From positions 20,077 through 84,076 of the forward strand of contig NZ_JABAST010000008.1 of NCBI RefSeq assembly GCF_016107575.1: 64,000 bases of DNA. The letters run 5' to 3'. The translations under genes were made by a program, and so were the position numbers. A model generated the notes under the pieces. The model saw only the letters and a list, made by a program, of their open reading frames with translations, did not search any database and was not told the DNA's origin. Below are positions 19,240 to 29,132 of this stretch, one piece after another (the stretch's first letter is position 1; every line of letters begins with the position of its first letter). The DNA is from Psychrobacter faecalis (GTDB taxonomy: Bacteria > Pseudomonadota > Gammaproteobacteria > Pseudomonadales > Moraxellaceae).

Positions 19240-19536
19240 AAAAATCTCAGAATATGCTAGTGAATGAATAAAATGGTGAGAAAAGTTAAAGCTCAAGGCG
19301 AATAAGGAGATTGTATAAAAAATACGGGTGAAACAGTCGCCGTCACAGTAGAAAAATAGCGTAAAATATAGCCCTAGTATAACAGAGAGCTGAGATATTT
19401 TTAACGAAAAGCCTCTCTAGCGCTTGACTCGCCGTATATCCTTGCGATAATAATGCTAGGTGAGTCATAACTTGTTTATTTTCATCTTATTTTTTACTAT
19501 TACTGGCCAAAAAGGTCATCATCTACTGAGTCGTTT

Positions 19537-20679
19537 GTGTCCATATCGAATCCAAAGTCAAAAAACACGTTAAATTCTAAAGAAACCCCTTCTTCAGTCA
19601 TTGATAGTTCTGAGTCAGAAGTCAATTCGTCTATTGTTGAAAACGATTCTGCTCAAGAGCCCGTCATAGAGCAAGCAGGTGCTGATGAATTAAATTTTGT
19701 TCATGACGCCGTGCTACTACAAGAAACGGTGGCGGCGGTATTGGGTGTCAAATCGCTGCCCAAACAAACAGATGACAGCCGTCAGAATAGCTTACAAAAA
19801 AGTGGCATTTATGTGGATGCAACTTTTGGGCGCGGCGGGCATAGCCGCCTGCTATTAAGCCAGCTTGCCGATGATGCAACCTTGATTGTGTTTGATAAAG
19901 ACCCAACAGCCATTAGCGTTGCGCAAGAATTAGCAAAGTCTGATAGCCGCGTCAAAGTGGTGCATGATAGCTTTGCAACCTTGACCGATAGCCTAGCGGC
20001 AATGGGTATCACAAAAGTGGACGGCTTAATGGCGGATTTGGGTATTTCCTCGCCGCAGATTGATGACGGTAGCCGTGGTTTTAGTTTTATGCGCGATGGT
20101 GCGGTCGATATGCGCATGGACACCAGTCGCGGACAGTCGGTTGCCGAGTGGCTCGAGATGGTCGATGATGAAACCTTGGCCAATGTGCTTTATGAGTTTG
20201 GCGAAGAGCGTCATAGCCGCCGTATTGCTCGTGCGATTAAGCAGATGGACAGTTATGAGTCGACGCTTGCGCTGGCAGAAGTGATCAAAGCAGCGCATCC
20301 AAATTGGCAGCGCGGTAAGCACCCAGCGACTCAAAGCTTTCAGGCCATGCGCATTTTTATCAATAATGAGCTTGGTGATGTCGACGACTTTTTAGCACAA
20401 AGTATTCCGATTTTAAAGTCGGGCGGACAGCTGGCGGTGATTAGTTTTCACTCGTTGGAAGATCGCCGTATCAAGCAATTTTTGCAGCGCCATAGCAAAG
20501 GTCAGTATCCAGAAGATGAAAACTTGCCGATGCCGCCCAAGCGTCCGCGTTATTTTAGTAAACCAAAACGTGTTGGCCCCAGTCAGGCTGAGATAAGCAA
20601 TAATCCGCGCGCGCGTAGTGCGTGGCTGCGCATGGCGACTCGTAGCGATACGGATTATAAAGCAGATGATAATTCTTAA
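19537..20679 (+). CDS. rsmH: 16S rRNA (cytosine1402-N4)-methyltransferase
   Basis: RsmH (MraW) methylates C1402 of 16S rRNA using S-adenosylmethionine. The core begins at FVHDAVLLQETVAAVLG near residue 50 and continues with YVDATFGRGGHSRLLLSQL (SAM site), DGLMADLGISSPQIDDGSRG, and the C-terminal GGQLAVISFHSLEDRRIKQF and PRARSAWLR. The start is a GTG with only GAG as ribosome-binding site. The first 48 residues are a Ser/Glu-rich extension not needed by the fold, so a later start cannot be excluded. It opens the division/wall cluster; mraZ, which usually precedes it, is absent. Confidence 0.95.
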   Translation: MSISNPKSKNTLNSKETPSSVIDSSESEVNSSIVENDSAQEPVIEQAGADELNFVHDAVLLQETVAAVLGVKSLPKQTDDSRQNSLQKSGIYVDATFGRGGHSRLLLSQLADDATLIVFDKDPTAISVAQELAKSDSRVKVVHDSFATLTDSLAAMGITKVDGLMADLGISSPQIDDGSRGFSFMRDGAVDMRMDTSRGQSVAEWLEMVDDETLANVLYEFGEERHSRRIARAIKQMDSYESTLALAEVIKAAHPNWQRGKHPATQSFQAMRIFINNELGDVDDFLAQSIPILKSGGQLAVISFHSLEDRRIKQFLQRHSKGQYPEDENLPMPPKRPRYFSKPKRVGPSQAEISNNPRARSAWLRMATRSDTDYKADDNS

Positions 20680-20926
20680 GCTAAGTCTTAAAACTTGCTA
20701 TTCAGTTATGTGGGTAAAATATGACTGAATGTTTTAATGATTACGCGGCTGTTAAAAAGCTGTAAACATTCTCTGCTAGGCTCAGCAGTTACTTTTTGCT
20801 TGGTTATGTGTTTATTGATTTTATTGGTAGTTATTTTTATTGATGGTGCTGATGGCTCATGAGGGTGTGTTCACTCGCAAATCTTAGCGCTTTTTTTATT
20901 TTGAAGTTCACTTTTTTGAGATCGTC

Positions 20927-21397
20927 ATGGCAATATCTGACAAACCTGTAAACCGCCGCGCCGCAATGCCTCCTAATACTGATGTTGGCGAATTATTCGT
21001 GCGCCGATTTAACGTAGTCAGTATATACGTGGTCATATTAGTGTTACTGGCGGCGGCTATTATCTGGAGCGGCATCAAGACGGCAGAGGGCGTGCAGCAA
21101 TATCATCAGGATTATAAAACCTTGCAAGACATGAAAAAACAAGAGCGTAAGCTACAAGTTGAGCACCAACGTCTATTGATTGAACAGCAAACCTTTAGTG
21201 CGACCCCGCAAATTGCCAGTCGCGCCGTTGCTGAATTGGGTATGTTTTCGCCAACCCTTAAAGATAAGCTGATTATTCAGCCGGGTGCGGCAGTTGCCGT
21301 CGCGCCAGTGCTCGAGGACGATGGCACAGATGCTGCCGCTGCCAATGAAACAGATTTTTTTGAGGCAGATGCTAACGCTGCGGAGGCAGGACGATGA
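20927..21397 (+). CDS. ftsL: Cell division protein FtsL
   Basis: A 156-residue bitopic membrane protein in the FtsL position between rsmH and ftsI. A cytoplasmic N terminus of about 27 residues is followed by one transmembrane segment (SIYVVILVLLAAAIIWSGI, about residues 29-47). A leucine/glutamine-rich periplasmic coiled coil follows (QDMKKQERKLQVEHQRLLIE, about 67-86) with ASRAVAELGMFSP. The C-terminal Ala/Asp-rich tail is longer than in E. coli FtsL (121 residues). FtsL joins FtsB and FtsQ to activate septal synthesis. Its last bases overlap ftsI as ATGA, indicating coupled translation. Confidence 0.92.
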   Translation: MAISDKPVNRRAAMPPNTDVGELFVRRFNVVSIYVVILVLLAAAIIWSGIKTAEGVQQYHQDYKTLQDMKKQERKLQVEHQRLLIEQQTFSATPQIASRAVAELGMFSPTLKDKLIIQPGAAVAVAPVLEDDGTDAAAANETDFFEADANAAEAGR

Positions 21398-23499
21398 CTG
21401 ATAAAAAGCCCACTGCCAAAAACGATAAAGCGGCCAAAAATAACAGCAAAAAATCCGCCAGCGGCAAAGTCACTAAGCCGCTACGCCGTGCCAGTGTTGC
21501 CAAATCTGGACAAACAAGCGGCAAAGCTGACAATAAAGCGGCCGATAACCGCAAAGCTAAGCTATTTAGCCGCCTAAAAAAGAACGAAGAGCAGGGCGCT
21601 TATACCAGTGTAAAAACCCAAAAAAGCAAAAGAGCCTTTTTGGGTAAAGCCTCTGGGGCATCGTCGCGCGGCGGTGTTGAGCTAGACAAAAACCGCTTTC
21701 GCACGATTTGGGCAATATCGTTAGTCATTTTAGGCTTATTAATTGGCCGTGCTTATTATTTACAAGTCGCCAATGCGCAGTTTTATCAAGATAAAGGCAA
21801 TGAGCTGATTACCAGCGTGCGTACGCAAAAATCCTATCGCGGCATGATTACCGATCGTAATGATTTGCCTTTAGCCGTCAGTGCGCCGCTTGCGACCGTG
21901 TCGTTTAGCCCGCACGATTATGCGCGCGAATATTATGAGCTGAAACGTATTATATTGACCAATCCTGAAAGTCCGCAGCTTGTCGCGCGTATGCAAAAGC
22001 GTTTAGATAATATGGATTTAACCACGCTTGCAGCAGCGGCCAATATCTCAGTTACTGAGCTGAAAAAAGTCACAGCTATCGATGACAGTATTGACGTCAC
22101 CGATGAAGAAGCGGTGAAGGCGGCGTTGCCATCGGGCGCAGGTTCACATTATCTGCCACTCCTTAATAAAGTCACGCCTGAGATTGCCCAAAGCGTCAGC
22201 TCGCTCGATTTCCCGGGTGTCTATGAGAAAAACTTCTTTCAGCGCTATTATCCGCAGCCGCAACCAAACTCGCAGCTATTAGGTTTTATGGGGCAGAACG
22301 CCAATGATCCTGAAGGCGGTTATGAAGGCCGTGCTGGTATTGAGCGTCAGTATGAAACGGCGCTGGCGGGTGAAGACGGTAAGGTGCTGGTATTAAAAGA
22401 CGCCAAGCAAAACAGCTTAAAAGAAATCAAGCAAGTCGAGCCAGAAGTACCGGGTAAAGATGTCGCCTTAACGATTGATTCGCGCTTACAGTACTTGCTT
22501 TATAAAGAGCTTGAAAAAGCCGGTCGCCTGCAAAAAGCGCGCTGGTCGACCGGTATGATTGTTGATGTGCAAACGGGCGAAGTGCTAGCGCTATCGACGT
22601 GGCCATCCTTTAACTCTAATAATCTGAACGAGATGACGGGTGAAAACCAGCGTAACCGTGCGTTGCTCGACGTCTTTGAGCCGGGTTCGGTCATGAAGCC
22701 ATTTACCGTGGCAGCCGCATTGGATTCCGGTAAATACACGACGACCTCATTGATTGATACCAATCCAGGCTCTATTCGTGTGCGTGGTTATACCATTCGT
22801 GACCACAATAACTTGGGACGCATTACGCTTGCGACATTGCTACAAAAATCTAGTAACGTCGCCTCAACCAAGATTGCGTTATCCTTGCCGCCTGATGCCA
22901 TTACCAATATGCAAAGACAGTTTGGCTTCGGGGCAAAAACTCCGCTGCAATTCCCCGGTGAGGGCAGTGGACTTGTGGTCACGCCAAAAGAAAAAGAAAC
23001 GTCAAGACGAGCAACGGTCAGTTATGGTTATGGTCTACAAGTGACCTTAGCGCAGGTCGCACAAGCGTATTCGGCGCTTGCCGCTGGCGGGGTGATGCAT
23101 CCATTAACCTTAATTAAAGACGACAAAAAACAGCCCAGCAAACGTATCATGGCGCACGAACAAGCTATGTCTATCGTACAGATGCTAGAAAGTGTCACCG
23201 AGCCGGGCGGTACCGCCAAAGCCGCGGCTATTGATGGCTATCGTGTGGCGGGTAAAACAGGTACCTCACGCCGTATCAACCCAAAAGGCGGCTACTATAG
23301 CGACCAGTACCGTAACGTTTTTGCCGGTATGGCGCCAGCGTCCAATCCTAAGCTGGTCGGGGTGATGCTTATCGAAGACCCACGCGGTCAGATTTATGCT
23401 GGCTTAACGGTAGCGCCTGTCTTTCATAACGTCATGAAAGAGGCGCTGCGTTTATATAATGTGCCGTTAGATAAGCCATTAAAAACCGAAGAGCCGTAG
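21394..23499 (+). CDS. ftsI: Septal peptidoglycan transpeptidase FtsI (PBP3)
   Basis: A 701-residue class B penicillin-binding protein that cross-links septal peptidoglycan. A basic, Lys/Ser-rich cytoplasmic region of about 105 residues precedes the membrane anchor (AISLVILGLLIGRAYYLQVA, about residues 108-127), longer than in E. coli PBP3 (588 residues in total). The transpeptidase domain has the active-site Ser in GSVMKPF near residue 430, the SSN motif in KSSNVAS near 487 and the KTGTS motif near residue 619. It overlaps ftsL by four bases and is followed by murE after about 100 bases. Confidence 0.96.
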   Translation: MTDKKPTAKNDKAAKNNSKKSASGKVTKPLRRASVAKSGQTSGKADNKAADNRKAKLFSRLKKNEEQGAYTSVKTQKSKRAFLGKASGASSRGGVELDKNRFRTIWAISLVILGLLIGRAYYLQVANAQFYQDKGNELITSVRTQKSYRGMITDRNDLPLAVSAPLATVSFSPHDYAREYYELKRIILTNPESPQLVARMQKRLDNMDLTTLAAAANISVTELKKVTAIDDSIDVTDEEAVKAALPSGAGSHYLPLLNKVTPEIAQSVSSLDFPGVYEKNFFQRYYPQPQPNSQLLGFMGQNANDPEGGYEGRAGIERQYETALAGEDGKVLVLKDAKQNSLKEIKQVEPEVPGKDVALTIDSRLQYLLYKELEKAGRLQKARWSTGMIVDVQTGEVLALSTWPSFNSNNLNEMTGENQRNRALLDVFEPGSVMKPFTVAAALDSGKYTTTSLIDTNPGSIRVRGYTIRDHNNLGRITLATLLQKSSNVASTKIALSLPPDAITNMQRQFGFGAKTPLQFPGEGSGLVVTPKEKETSRRATVSYGYGLQVTLAQVAQAYSALAAGGVMHPLTLIKDDKKQPSKRIMAHEQAMSIVQMLESVTEPGGTAKAAAIDGYRVAGKTGTSRRINPKGGYYSDQYRNVFAGMAPASNPKLVGVMLIEDPRGQIYAGLTVAPVFHNVMKEALRLYNVPLDKPLKTEEP

Positions 23500-23605
23500 C
23501 TAAAAAGTAAGTTCCATGGTTAAGTTTTATGACTAATTTCCATGACTAAGCTCCATGTTTCAGCTGTTAACTATTTGATGCGTTTTAACCGTTTAGGATT
23601 TGCCA

Positions 23606-25315
23606 ATGTCTCTGTCTACCTCGCCAAAAAGCAACGCCGCAGTCACCTTACAACAGCTGATTGAAACCAGTAGCAACGATAGAGATAGGCAAAGCCATAG
23701 CTTAACGCAAGCATTAACAACGCTGGTAAGCGCATCTAGCAGTCAACTACCGAAAGCAAAAACTTCGATTGCTCATATTCCCTTTGAGCAATTCTGCTTA
23801 GACAGCCGTCAGTTAGCAGCAAACGATGTCTTTATATTATTAAAAAGTCAGACACCAAATTGCCAAAAAAGTCGCGACTACTTATATCAAGCCGCTGAGC
23901 AGGCGGCGTTTATCCTGTCGGAAATTGATCCAATCGCTTTGCTGTCTACCGCTAATGTGCCGCCACACGCCAATATTTCCTTCACAAACGATAGTGATCG
24001 CTCTAAAGCGCAGCAGCAATTAGCAGCACTGCCTTGTCCAGTAGTATACGTACCCCATATTCGTGATTTTTTAGGTGACTTGATTCAAGCGCGCTTACAG
24101 CATCAGCAGCCTGTGACCTTACCGACGGTCGTTGCGGTGACTGGTACCAATGGCAAAACCACCATCAGCCAATTGGTGGCGCAGTTGACGCAGCTGACGG
24201 GTATGAGTAGCGCGGTGATGGGAACAGCAGGTAATGGTAGACTCGGCGCGTTGGTGCAAGCCAGCCATACCACCGGCGATGCCTTAGCGGTGCAGCAGTT
24301 TTTATATCAAATGGGTTTGGAGAAGGCGCAATTATTGGCCTTAGAAGCAAGCTCGCACGGTCTCGATCAGCAGCGTTTACAAGGTATGCCAGTGTCGGTG
24401 GCGATTTATACCAATTTGAGCCGTGACCACCTCGATTATCATGCTGATATGGCAGAGTATGCGGCGGCAAAAGCCAAGCTGTTTGATAAAGCGCGTTTCC
24501 CCGAGTTAACCCACGCCATTATCAATATCGATGACGAGCATGCCCAGATTATGCTTGATACGGCGCATGCCAGTGGTTTGACCGTTTGGAGCTATAGTTT
24601 AGACCCAGCAAAATCTGCAACCTTTGTTGCCGCTGATATCAAGCCAAGCTTGCAAGGAGTTGAGATTGCGCTGTGTACGGATTTTAAAAATAAAGAAACC
24701 AAGAGCATTAATATCATTAGCCCATTACTCGGGCATTTTAACGTTGCCAATTTACTGGCTGCTATCGCCACTGTTATGGCTTTAGGAATTAACCTTGAGC
24801 GTATTGCTGATGTTATCCCGCAACTGCAAGGGGCGGTAGGGCGCATGCAGCGTGTGCCCTCCAATGATGGCTGTTTTATCGTCGATTATGCCCATACGCC
24901 CGATGCATTAAGCCAAGTACTTGCCAGTCTAAAAACCCATTGTAAAGGTCAGCTATGGGCAGTATTTGGTTGCGGCGGTGATCGTGATGGCGGCAAACGT
25001 CCATTAATGGCGCAGGCTGGATTGGCGGGCGCCGATAAAGTGGTATTGACGGCGGACAATCCGCGTACCGAAGACCCAAATTTAATCTTGCAAGATATGC
25101 AAGCGGGCATGACCAACGAGCAGTATCAGCGTACCCATATCGAGCCTGCGCGCAAAACCGCCATCGAATATGCGGTCAAGCAAGCAGCGCCTGCTGATAT
25201 CGTTGTTATCGCGGGCAAAGGTCATGAAACCTATCAAGAGATTAACCACGTGCGTTATGATTTTGACGACAGCGTTATTTTGCGACATGCCCTTAAGCAA
25301 GCCGGACGCTTATAG
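23606..25315 (+). CDS. murE: UDP-MurNAc-tripeptide synthetase (meso-diaminopimelate-adding)
   Basis: MurE adds the third residue to UDP-MurNAc-L-Ala-D-Glu. The ATP-binding loop VTGTNGKTTISQL lies near residues 177-189, SSHGLDQQRL near 253, and AYTNLSRDHLDYH-type sequence near 270. The DNPRTEDP motif near residue 485 is the signature for meso-diaminopimelate specificity. HTPDALSQVL and CGGDRDGGKRP are also present. At 569 residues it is longer than E. coli MurE (495), because of extra sequence in the N-terminal domain. A TTG two codons upstream is possible, but AGGA is placed correctly for the ATG at 23606. Confidence 0.96.
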   Translation: MSLSTSPKSNAAVTLQQLIETSSNDRDRQSHSLTQALTTLVSASSSQLPKAKTSIAHIPFEQFCLDSRQLAANDVFILLKSQTPNCQKSRDYLYQAAEQAAFILSEIDPIALLSTANVPPHANISFTNDSDRSKAQQQLAALPCPVVYVPHIRDFLGDLIQARLQHQQPVTLPTVVAVTGTNGKTTISQLVAQLTQLTGMSSAVMGTAGNGRLGALVQASHTTGDALAVQQFLYQMGLEKAQLLALEASSHGLDQQRLQGMPVSVAIYTNLSRDHLDYHADMAEYAAAKAKLFDKARFPELTHAIINIDDEHAQIMLDTAHASGLTVWSYSLDPAKSATFVAADIKPSLQGVEIALCTDFKNKETKSINIISPLLGHFNVANLLAAIATVMALGINLERIADVIPQLQGAVGRMQRVPSNDGCFIVDYAHTPDALSQVLASLKTHCKGQLWAVFGCGGDRDGGKRPLMAQAGLAGADKVVLTADNPRTEDPNLILQDMQAGMTNEQYQRTHIEPARKTAIEYAVKQAAPADIVVIAGKGHETYQEINHVRYDFDDSVILRHALKQAGRL

Positions 25316-25422
25316 TATTTATAGCGAAGTAATAGCGCCTGCCATTCATTTTTTGTACGTTTTAAAAAACGTACGCTGAAAAATATCAAAGATAAGTAGT
25401 CATCATATATAAGGTAATCATT

Positions 25423-26871
25423 ATGACAGCCGACAACGATAACAGCATTCAGTCGCAAGGGCTGTATGTTTGGCAAGCAGACAATCTGCTTGCGGCAACC
25501 AAAGTAGTGGGTGGCCATTGGCAATTTGGGGCAGTACCTATAGAGCCAAACAATAACGCAAACAAACCCATTAGCAGTACACGTATCGCTACCGATACGC
25601 GTACTATAAAAACCGGTGATATCTTTTTAGCCTTGACGGGTGATAATTTTGACGGACATGATTATCTGGATATTGCTATAGAAAAAGGTGCGGTTGCGGC
25701 TATCGTTTCACGTCCGATTGCTGCTGATATTGCGCAATTGGTTGTCAATGATACGCGTTTGGCGCTCGGTCAATTGGCGGCCTATCGACGGCAGCAGCAC
25801 AAAGATTTGACCGTCATTGCCATTACGGGCTCGAGCGGCAAAACCACCTGTAAAGAGATGCTCGGTAGTATCTTTGGACGCTTGGCGCCAACGCTGATTA
25901 CCCGTGGCAACCTAAATAATGATTTGGGCGTGCCAATGATGCTACTCGAATTATCCGATCATCATCGCTATGCTATTTTGGAGCTGGGCGCCAACCATAT
26001 CGGTGAAATTGCTTATACCACTGAGATTGTGCAGCCTGATGTTGCGTGTATCTTAAATATTGGTACCGCACATTTGGGAGAATTTGGCAGCCGCGAAGGC
26101 ATTTGCCAAACCAAAGCTGAAATTTACCATACCTTACATGATAACCAATTTGCCATAGTTCCTGATAAAGATGATTTTACCAATCAATTACGCCGTATCG
26201 CTGAAAAGCATACCCCAAACGTTATAGGCTTTGGCAATACCGATGTCAGTGCCAGTCATTTAGATGTTGAGCCTGAGCGCAGTGAGTTTAAGCTGCATAT
26301 TGGTAGCCAAGTCCATGATATTAATTTGCCTTTAGCAGGCGAGCATAATGTCAATAATGCGTTGGCGGCTGCTGCTTGTGCCCATGCGCTAAATATCGAT
26401 ATTAGCGATATCGTCGTCGGGCTTGAAAACGCCCGTCCTGCAAAAGGGCGTTTGAATAGTCAGCTCCTTGGTATGCATCGCTTGATTGATGATACGTATA
26501 ACGCCAATCCGCATTCGGTGCGCGCAGCTGCTAAAGTGCTGGCGGCGCAAACGGGTACGCAGGTGATGGTACTTGGCGATATCGGCGAGCTAGGAGAGGC
26601 GGCGATCAGTGAGCACCAAAGCTTAGGTCGTACCATTGCGACCACTGGCATCAATGTGCTGCTGTGCGTTGGTCAATATGCGCCATATACGGTGGCGGGC
26701 GCGCAAGAGATTTCTGCTATCAATGCCCATGCCTTTGCTGATAAAGACAGCTTACTGTCCTATTTGCAGTCTTATTTACAGGCACAGCAGGCGCAGCCTT
26801 GTACGGTGCTGTTTAAAGGCTCACGTTCCATGCAGATGGAAACCCTTATCAATGCGCTAGTCGAGGAGTAG
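25423..26871 (+). CDS. murF: UDP-MurNAc-tripeptide:D-alanyl-D-alanine ligase
   Basis: MurF attaches D-Ala-D-Ala to complete the pentapeptide precursor. The 482-residue protein has ATDTRTIKTGDIFLALTG near residue 60, the ATP loop ITGSSGKTTCKEM near residue 135, RGNLNNDLGVPMMLLEL near residue 163, and LIDDTYNANPHSVRAA near 353. These are standard Mur ligase central and C-terminal domain motifs. It starts 107 bases after murE, with a small hairpin (GTACGTTTT/AAAACGTAC at 25355-25374) in the gap, and ends three bases before mraY. Confidence 0.96.
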   Translation: MTADNDNSIQSQGLYVWQADNLLAATKVVGGHWQFGAVPIEPNNNANKPISSTRIATDTRTIKTGDIFLALTGDNFDGHDYLDIAIEKGAVAAIVSRPIAADIAQLVVNDTRLALGQLAAYRRQQHKDLTVIAITGSSGKTTCKEMLGSIFGRLAPTLITRGNLNNDLGVPMMLLELSDHHRYAILELGANHIGEIAYTTEIVQPDVACILNIGTAHLGEFGSREGICQTKAEIYHTLHDNQFAIVPDKDDFTNQLRRIAEKHTPNVIGFGNTDVSASHLDVEPERSEFKLHIGSQVHDINLPLAGEHNVNNALAAAACAHALNIDISDIVVGLENARPAKGRLNSQLLGMHRLIDDTYNANPHSVRAAAKVLAAQTGTQVMVLGDIGELGEAAISEHQSLGRTIATTGINVLLCVGQYAPYTVAGAQEISAINAHAFADKDSLLSYLQSYLQAQQAQPCTVLFKGSRSMQMETLINALVEE

Positions 26872-26874
26872 GCG

Positions 26875-27993
26875 GTGTTAGTTTGGTTGTTTGGCTGGCT
26901 TGGTCAGTATTATACGCCGTTTTCTGCGGTTTCTTCGTTGACGCTACGGGCGTTGTTGGCGGTTATTACTGCGCTGGCGTTCAGTATGGTGTTTGGCAGT
27001 CGCGTCATCAATCGCCTGCGTGCATTGAAATACGGTCAGGCGATTCGTAACGATGGTCCGCAGTCGCATTTGGTCAAAACCGGTACGCCAACCATGGGTG
27101 GGGTGCTAATTTTGAGCGCAATTGGCGTATCGACGTTACTGTGGGCGCGATTAAACAATCCGTATGTGTGGATTTTGCTCATCGTGATGATTATCTTTGG
27201 CGCGGTTGGCTGGGCGGATGATTGGCTTAAAATCAAATATAAAGATCCCAAAGGTCTGATCGCGCGTAAAAAATACTTTTGGCTGTCGATGGGCGCGTTA
27301 TTCGTCGGGGTTTCTTTATATTACATTGCTACCTTGCAGCCAGATATAGCGACCACGCGTGAGATGCAGGACTTGCTGTTACCGATTTTCAAAGATTGGA
27401 TGATTCCTTTTTCGGCCGTCCCGTTTGGGATTGGCTTTATTATCTTTACCTATTTTGTGATTAATGGTGCCTCAAACGCCGTTAACTTAACCGATGGCTT
27501 AGATGGTTTGGCGATTTTGCCCGTGGTCTTGGTGGCGGCAGGTTTAGGCGCCATGGCTTATGTCTCAGGCGACGTACGCTTTGCTGATTATTTACATGTG
27601 CCTTATATTGCTTATAACTCAGAAGTGATTATTGTTTGCGGCGCGATGATTGGCGCAGGGTTAGGTTTTTTATGGTTTAACGCTCATCCAGCGCAAGTAT
27701 TTATGGGTGATGTTGGGGCGCTGGCATTGGGCGCGATGCTCGGTACGATTGCGGTTATGACCCGTCAAGAGATTGCCTTTGCCATTATGGGCGGTTTATT
27801 TGTCGCCGAAGCCTTGTCGGTGATGCTACAAGTTGGCTCGTATAAGCTGCGTAAAAAACGCGTCTTTCGCATGGCGCCACTGCATCATCACTTTGAAGAG
27901 ATTGGTTGGAAAGAAACCCAAGTGGTGGCACGATTTTGGATTATTGCCATTATCCTTGTGATTCTTGGCTTAATGACCTTAAAACTGCGTTAA
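26875..27993 (+). CDS. mraY: Phospho-MurNAc-pentapeptide translocase (lipid I synthase)
   Basis: MraY transfers phospho-MurNAc-pentapeptide to undecaprenyl phosphate in the inner membrane. The 372-residue polytopic protein has [10 protein letters not shown] near residue 74, the Mg-binding GWADDWLK near residue 111, [13 protein letters not shown] near residue 200 and the HHHFE segment near residue 338. It starts with GTG three bases after the murF stop, preceded by GAGGAG within the end of murF, so translation is likely coupled. It ends the wall cluster here; murD, ftsW and murG are not adjacent. A terminator follows at 28031. Confidence 0.97.
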   Translation: MLVWLFGWLGQYYTPFSAVSSLTLRALLAVITALAFSMVFGSRVINRLRALKYGQAIRNDGPQSHLVKTGTPTMGGVLILSAIGVSTLLWARLNNPYVWILLIVMIIFGAVGWADDWLKIKYKDPKGLIARKKYFWLSMGALFVGVSLYYIATLQPDIATTREMQDLLLPIFKDWMIPFSAVPFGIGFIIFTYFVINGASNAVNLTDGLDGLAILPVVLVAAGLGAMAYVSGDVRFADYLHVPYIAYNSEVIIVCGAMIGAGLGFLWFNAHPAQVFMGDVGALALGAMLGTIAVMTRQEIAFAIMGGLFVAEALSVMLQVGSYKLRKKRVFRMAPLHHHFEEIGWKETQVVARFWIIAIILVILGLMTLKLR

Positions 27994-28030
27994 GTTGTCA
28001 AACAGGTTTAAATCAAAAAATTTTCAAATC

Positions 28031-28063
28031 AAAAGCCATCTTAAAAGTTAAGATGGCTTTTTT
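28031..28063 (+). terminator. Intrinsic terminator of the rsmH-mraY cluster
   Basis: AAAAGCCATCTT (28031-28042) pairs with AAGATGGCTTTT (28050-28061) around a 7-base loop and is followed by further Ts. Confidence 0.92.
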
Positions 28064-28161
28064 AGGTCTTATGCGAACTTCTTTTTGTTGCGGCATTTAT
28101 CCCTTACTTAGCCGGAACTTTGTTAAAATGGCAGCCATATTGCGCTAACGTTGAGATACTT

Positions 28162-29106
28162 GTGAGCTTATTTATTTGTCCCCTTTGTCAATCACCTCTG
28201 CATCCAGCTGCTGATACGTGGCGCTGTGATGGCAGCTTGAATCCTAAGCAAACCGCTCATCCATTTGATGTGGCGCGTCAGGGTTATGTCAATCTATTAC
28301 CGGTGCAACAAAAAAAATCCAAAGCACCGGGCGACAGTCAGCAATCTATTGAGGCGCGCAAACGGTTTTTAAATGCCGGACACTATCAGCCACTAAATGA
28401 CCTAATTTGCCAAAAGATGACAACGTTATTGATGGCAAAAAAAGCCAGTCTTAAGCAAAAAAATAAACCCATTAATTGGCTAGATATTGGCTGCGGAGAG
28501 GGCTATTACACGCAGGCAATGGCGCAAACGGGTATGGATGTGCTTATCGCTGCCGATATCAGTAAACCTGCTGTTGTAGAGCTGGCGAGAACCAGTAAGG
28601 CTTTAGGTCGTCTTTGGTACCAAGAGGCTAAGGAGGCTAAGGAAGATGGGACTTATGCAGCAGCTATTTATCCGCTGGTGACTAGCGCGGCGCATTTGCC
28701 GCTACGCGCGCATAGTATCGATGGTATTAGCAGTATTTTTAGTCCGATTTTGCCAGAAGCATTTAATGAAGTGTTAAGCGATGAGGGCTATATGATCATT
28801 GCCAAGCCCGATGTTGGGCATTTGGCGACGATGCGTGAGGCGTTATTTGATGACGTCCGCGAGCATGATTCTGATAAGTTTTTGGACGAATTAGCGCCTT
28901 ATTTTCAGTTGTTAGAGACTCATCATGTCAGTAGTAAGCTCAGTTTAGCGGCAGAGGCATTGGCAGATTTAATGACCATGACCCCTTATGCCTATCGGGC
29001 GCGCAGCGAAAAAAGGCAGACGCTACTAGCAGAGGTGGCAGCACAACCTTTTGCGACAGAAGCTAAGTTTGTTATCTATATTTTGCAAAAAATGCCCGCT
29101 CATTAA
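28162..29106 (+). CDS. rlmA: 23S rRNA (guanine-N1)-methyltransferase, RlmA type
   Basis: RlmA methylates G745 (E. coli numbering) of 23S rRNA. The protein opens with a zinc finger, ICPLCQSPLHPAADTWRCDG, followed by HPFDVARQGYVNLLPVQ and GDSQQSIEARKRFL, the hallmark of this family. The SAM-binding motif DIGCGEGYYTQAM lies near residue 108 and ISSIFSPILPEAF near residue 192. A TTG at 28120 is in frame, but the GTG at 28162 is preferred because the family begins immediately before the first zinc cysteines. That gives 314 residues. Monocistronic, following the mraY terminator. Confidence 0.9.
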   Translation: MSLFICPLCQSPLHPAADTWRCDGSLNPKQTAHPFDVARQGYVNLLPVQQKKSKAPGDSQQSIEARKRFLNAGHYQPLNDLICQKMTTLLMAKKASLKQKNKPINWLDIGCGEGYYTQAMAQTGMDVLIAADISKPAVVELARTSKALGRLWYQEAKEAKEDGTYAAAIYPLVTSAAHLPLRAHSIDGISSIFSPILPEAFNEVLSDEGYMIIAKPDVGHLATMREALFDDVREHDSDKFLDELAPYFQLLETHHVSSKLSLAAEALADLMTMTPYAYRARSEKRQTLLAEVAAQPFATEAKFVIYILQKMPAH

Positions 29107-29132
29107 TAGGCGGCAATAGGCTAAAGGTCCAC

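Noticed and set aside
25355..25374. Hairpin between murE and murF as a terminator
   Set aside because: On the plus strand it is followed by GCTGAAAAA rather than a T tract, and murF would be cut off from its cluster. It is more likely incidental.
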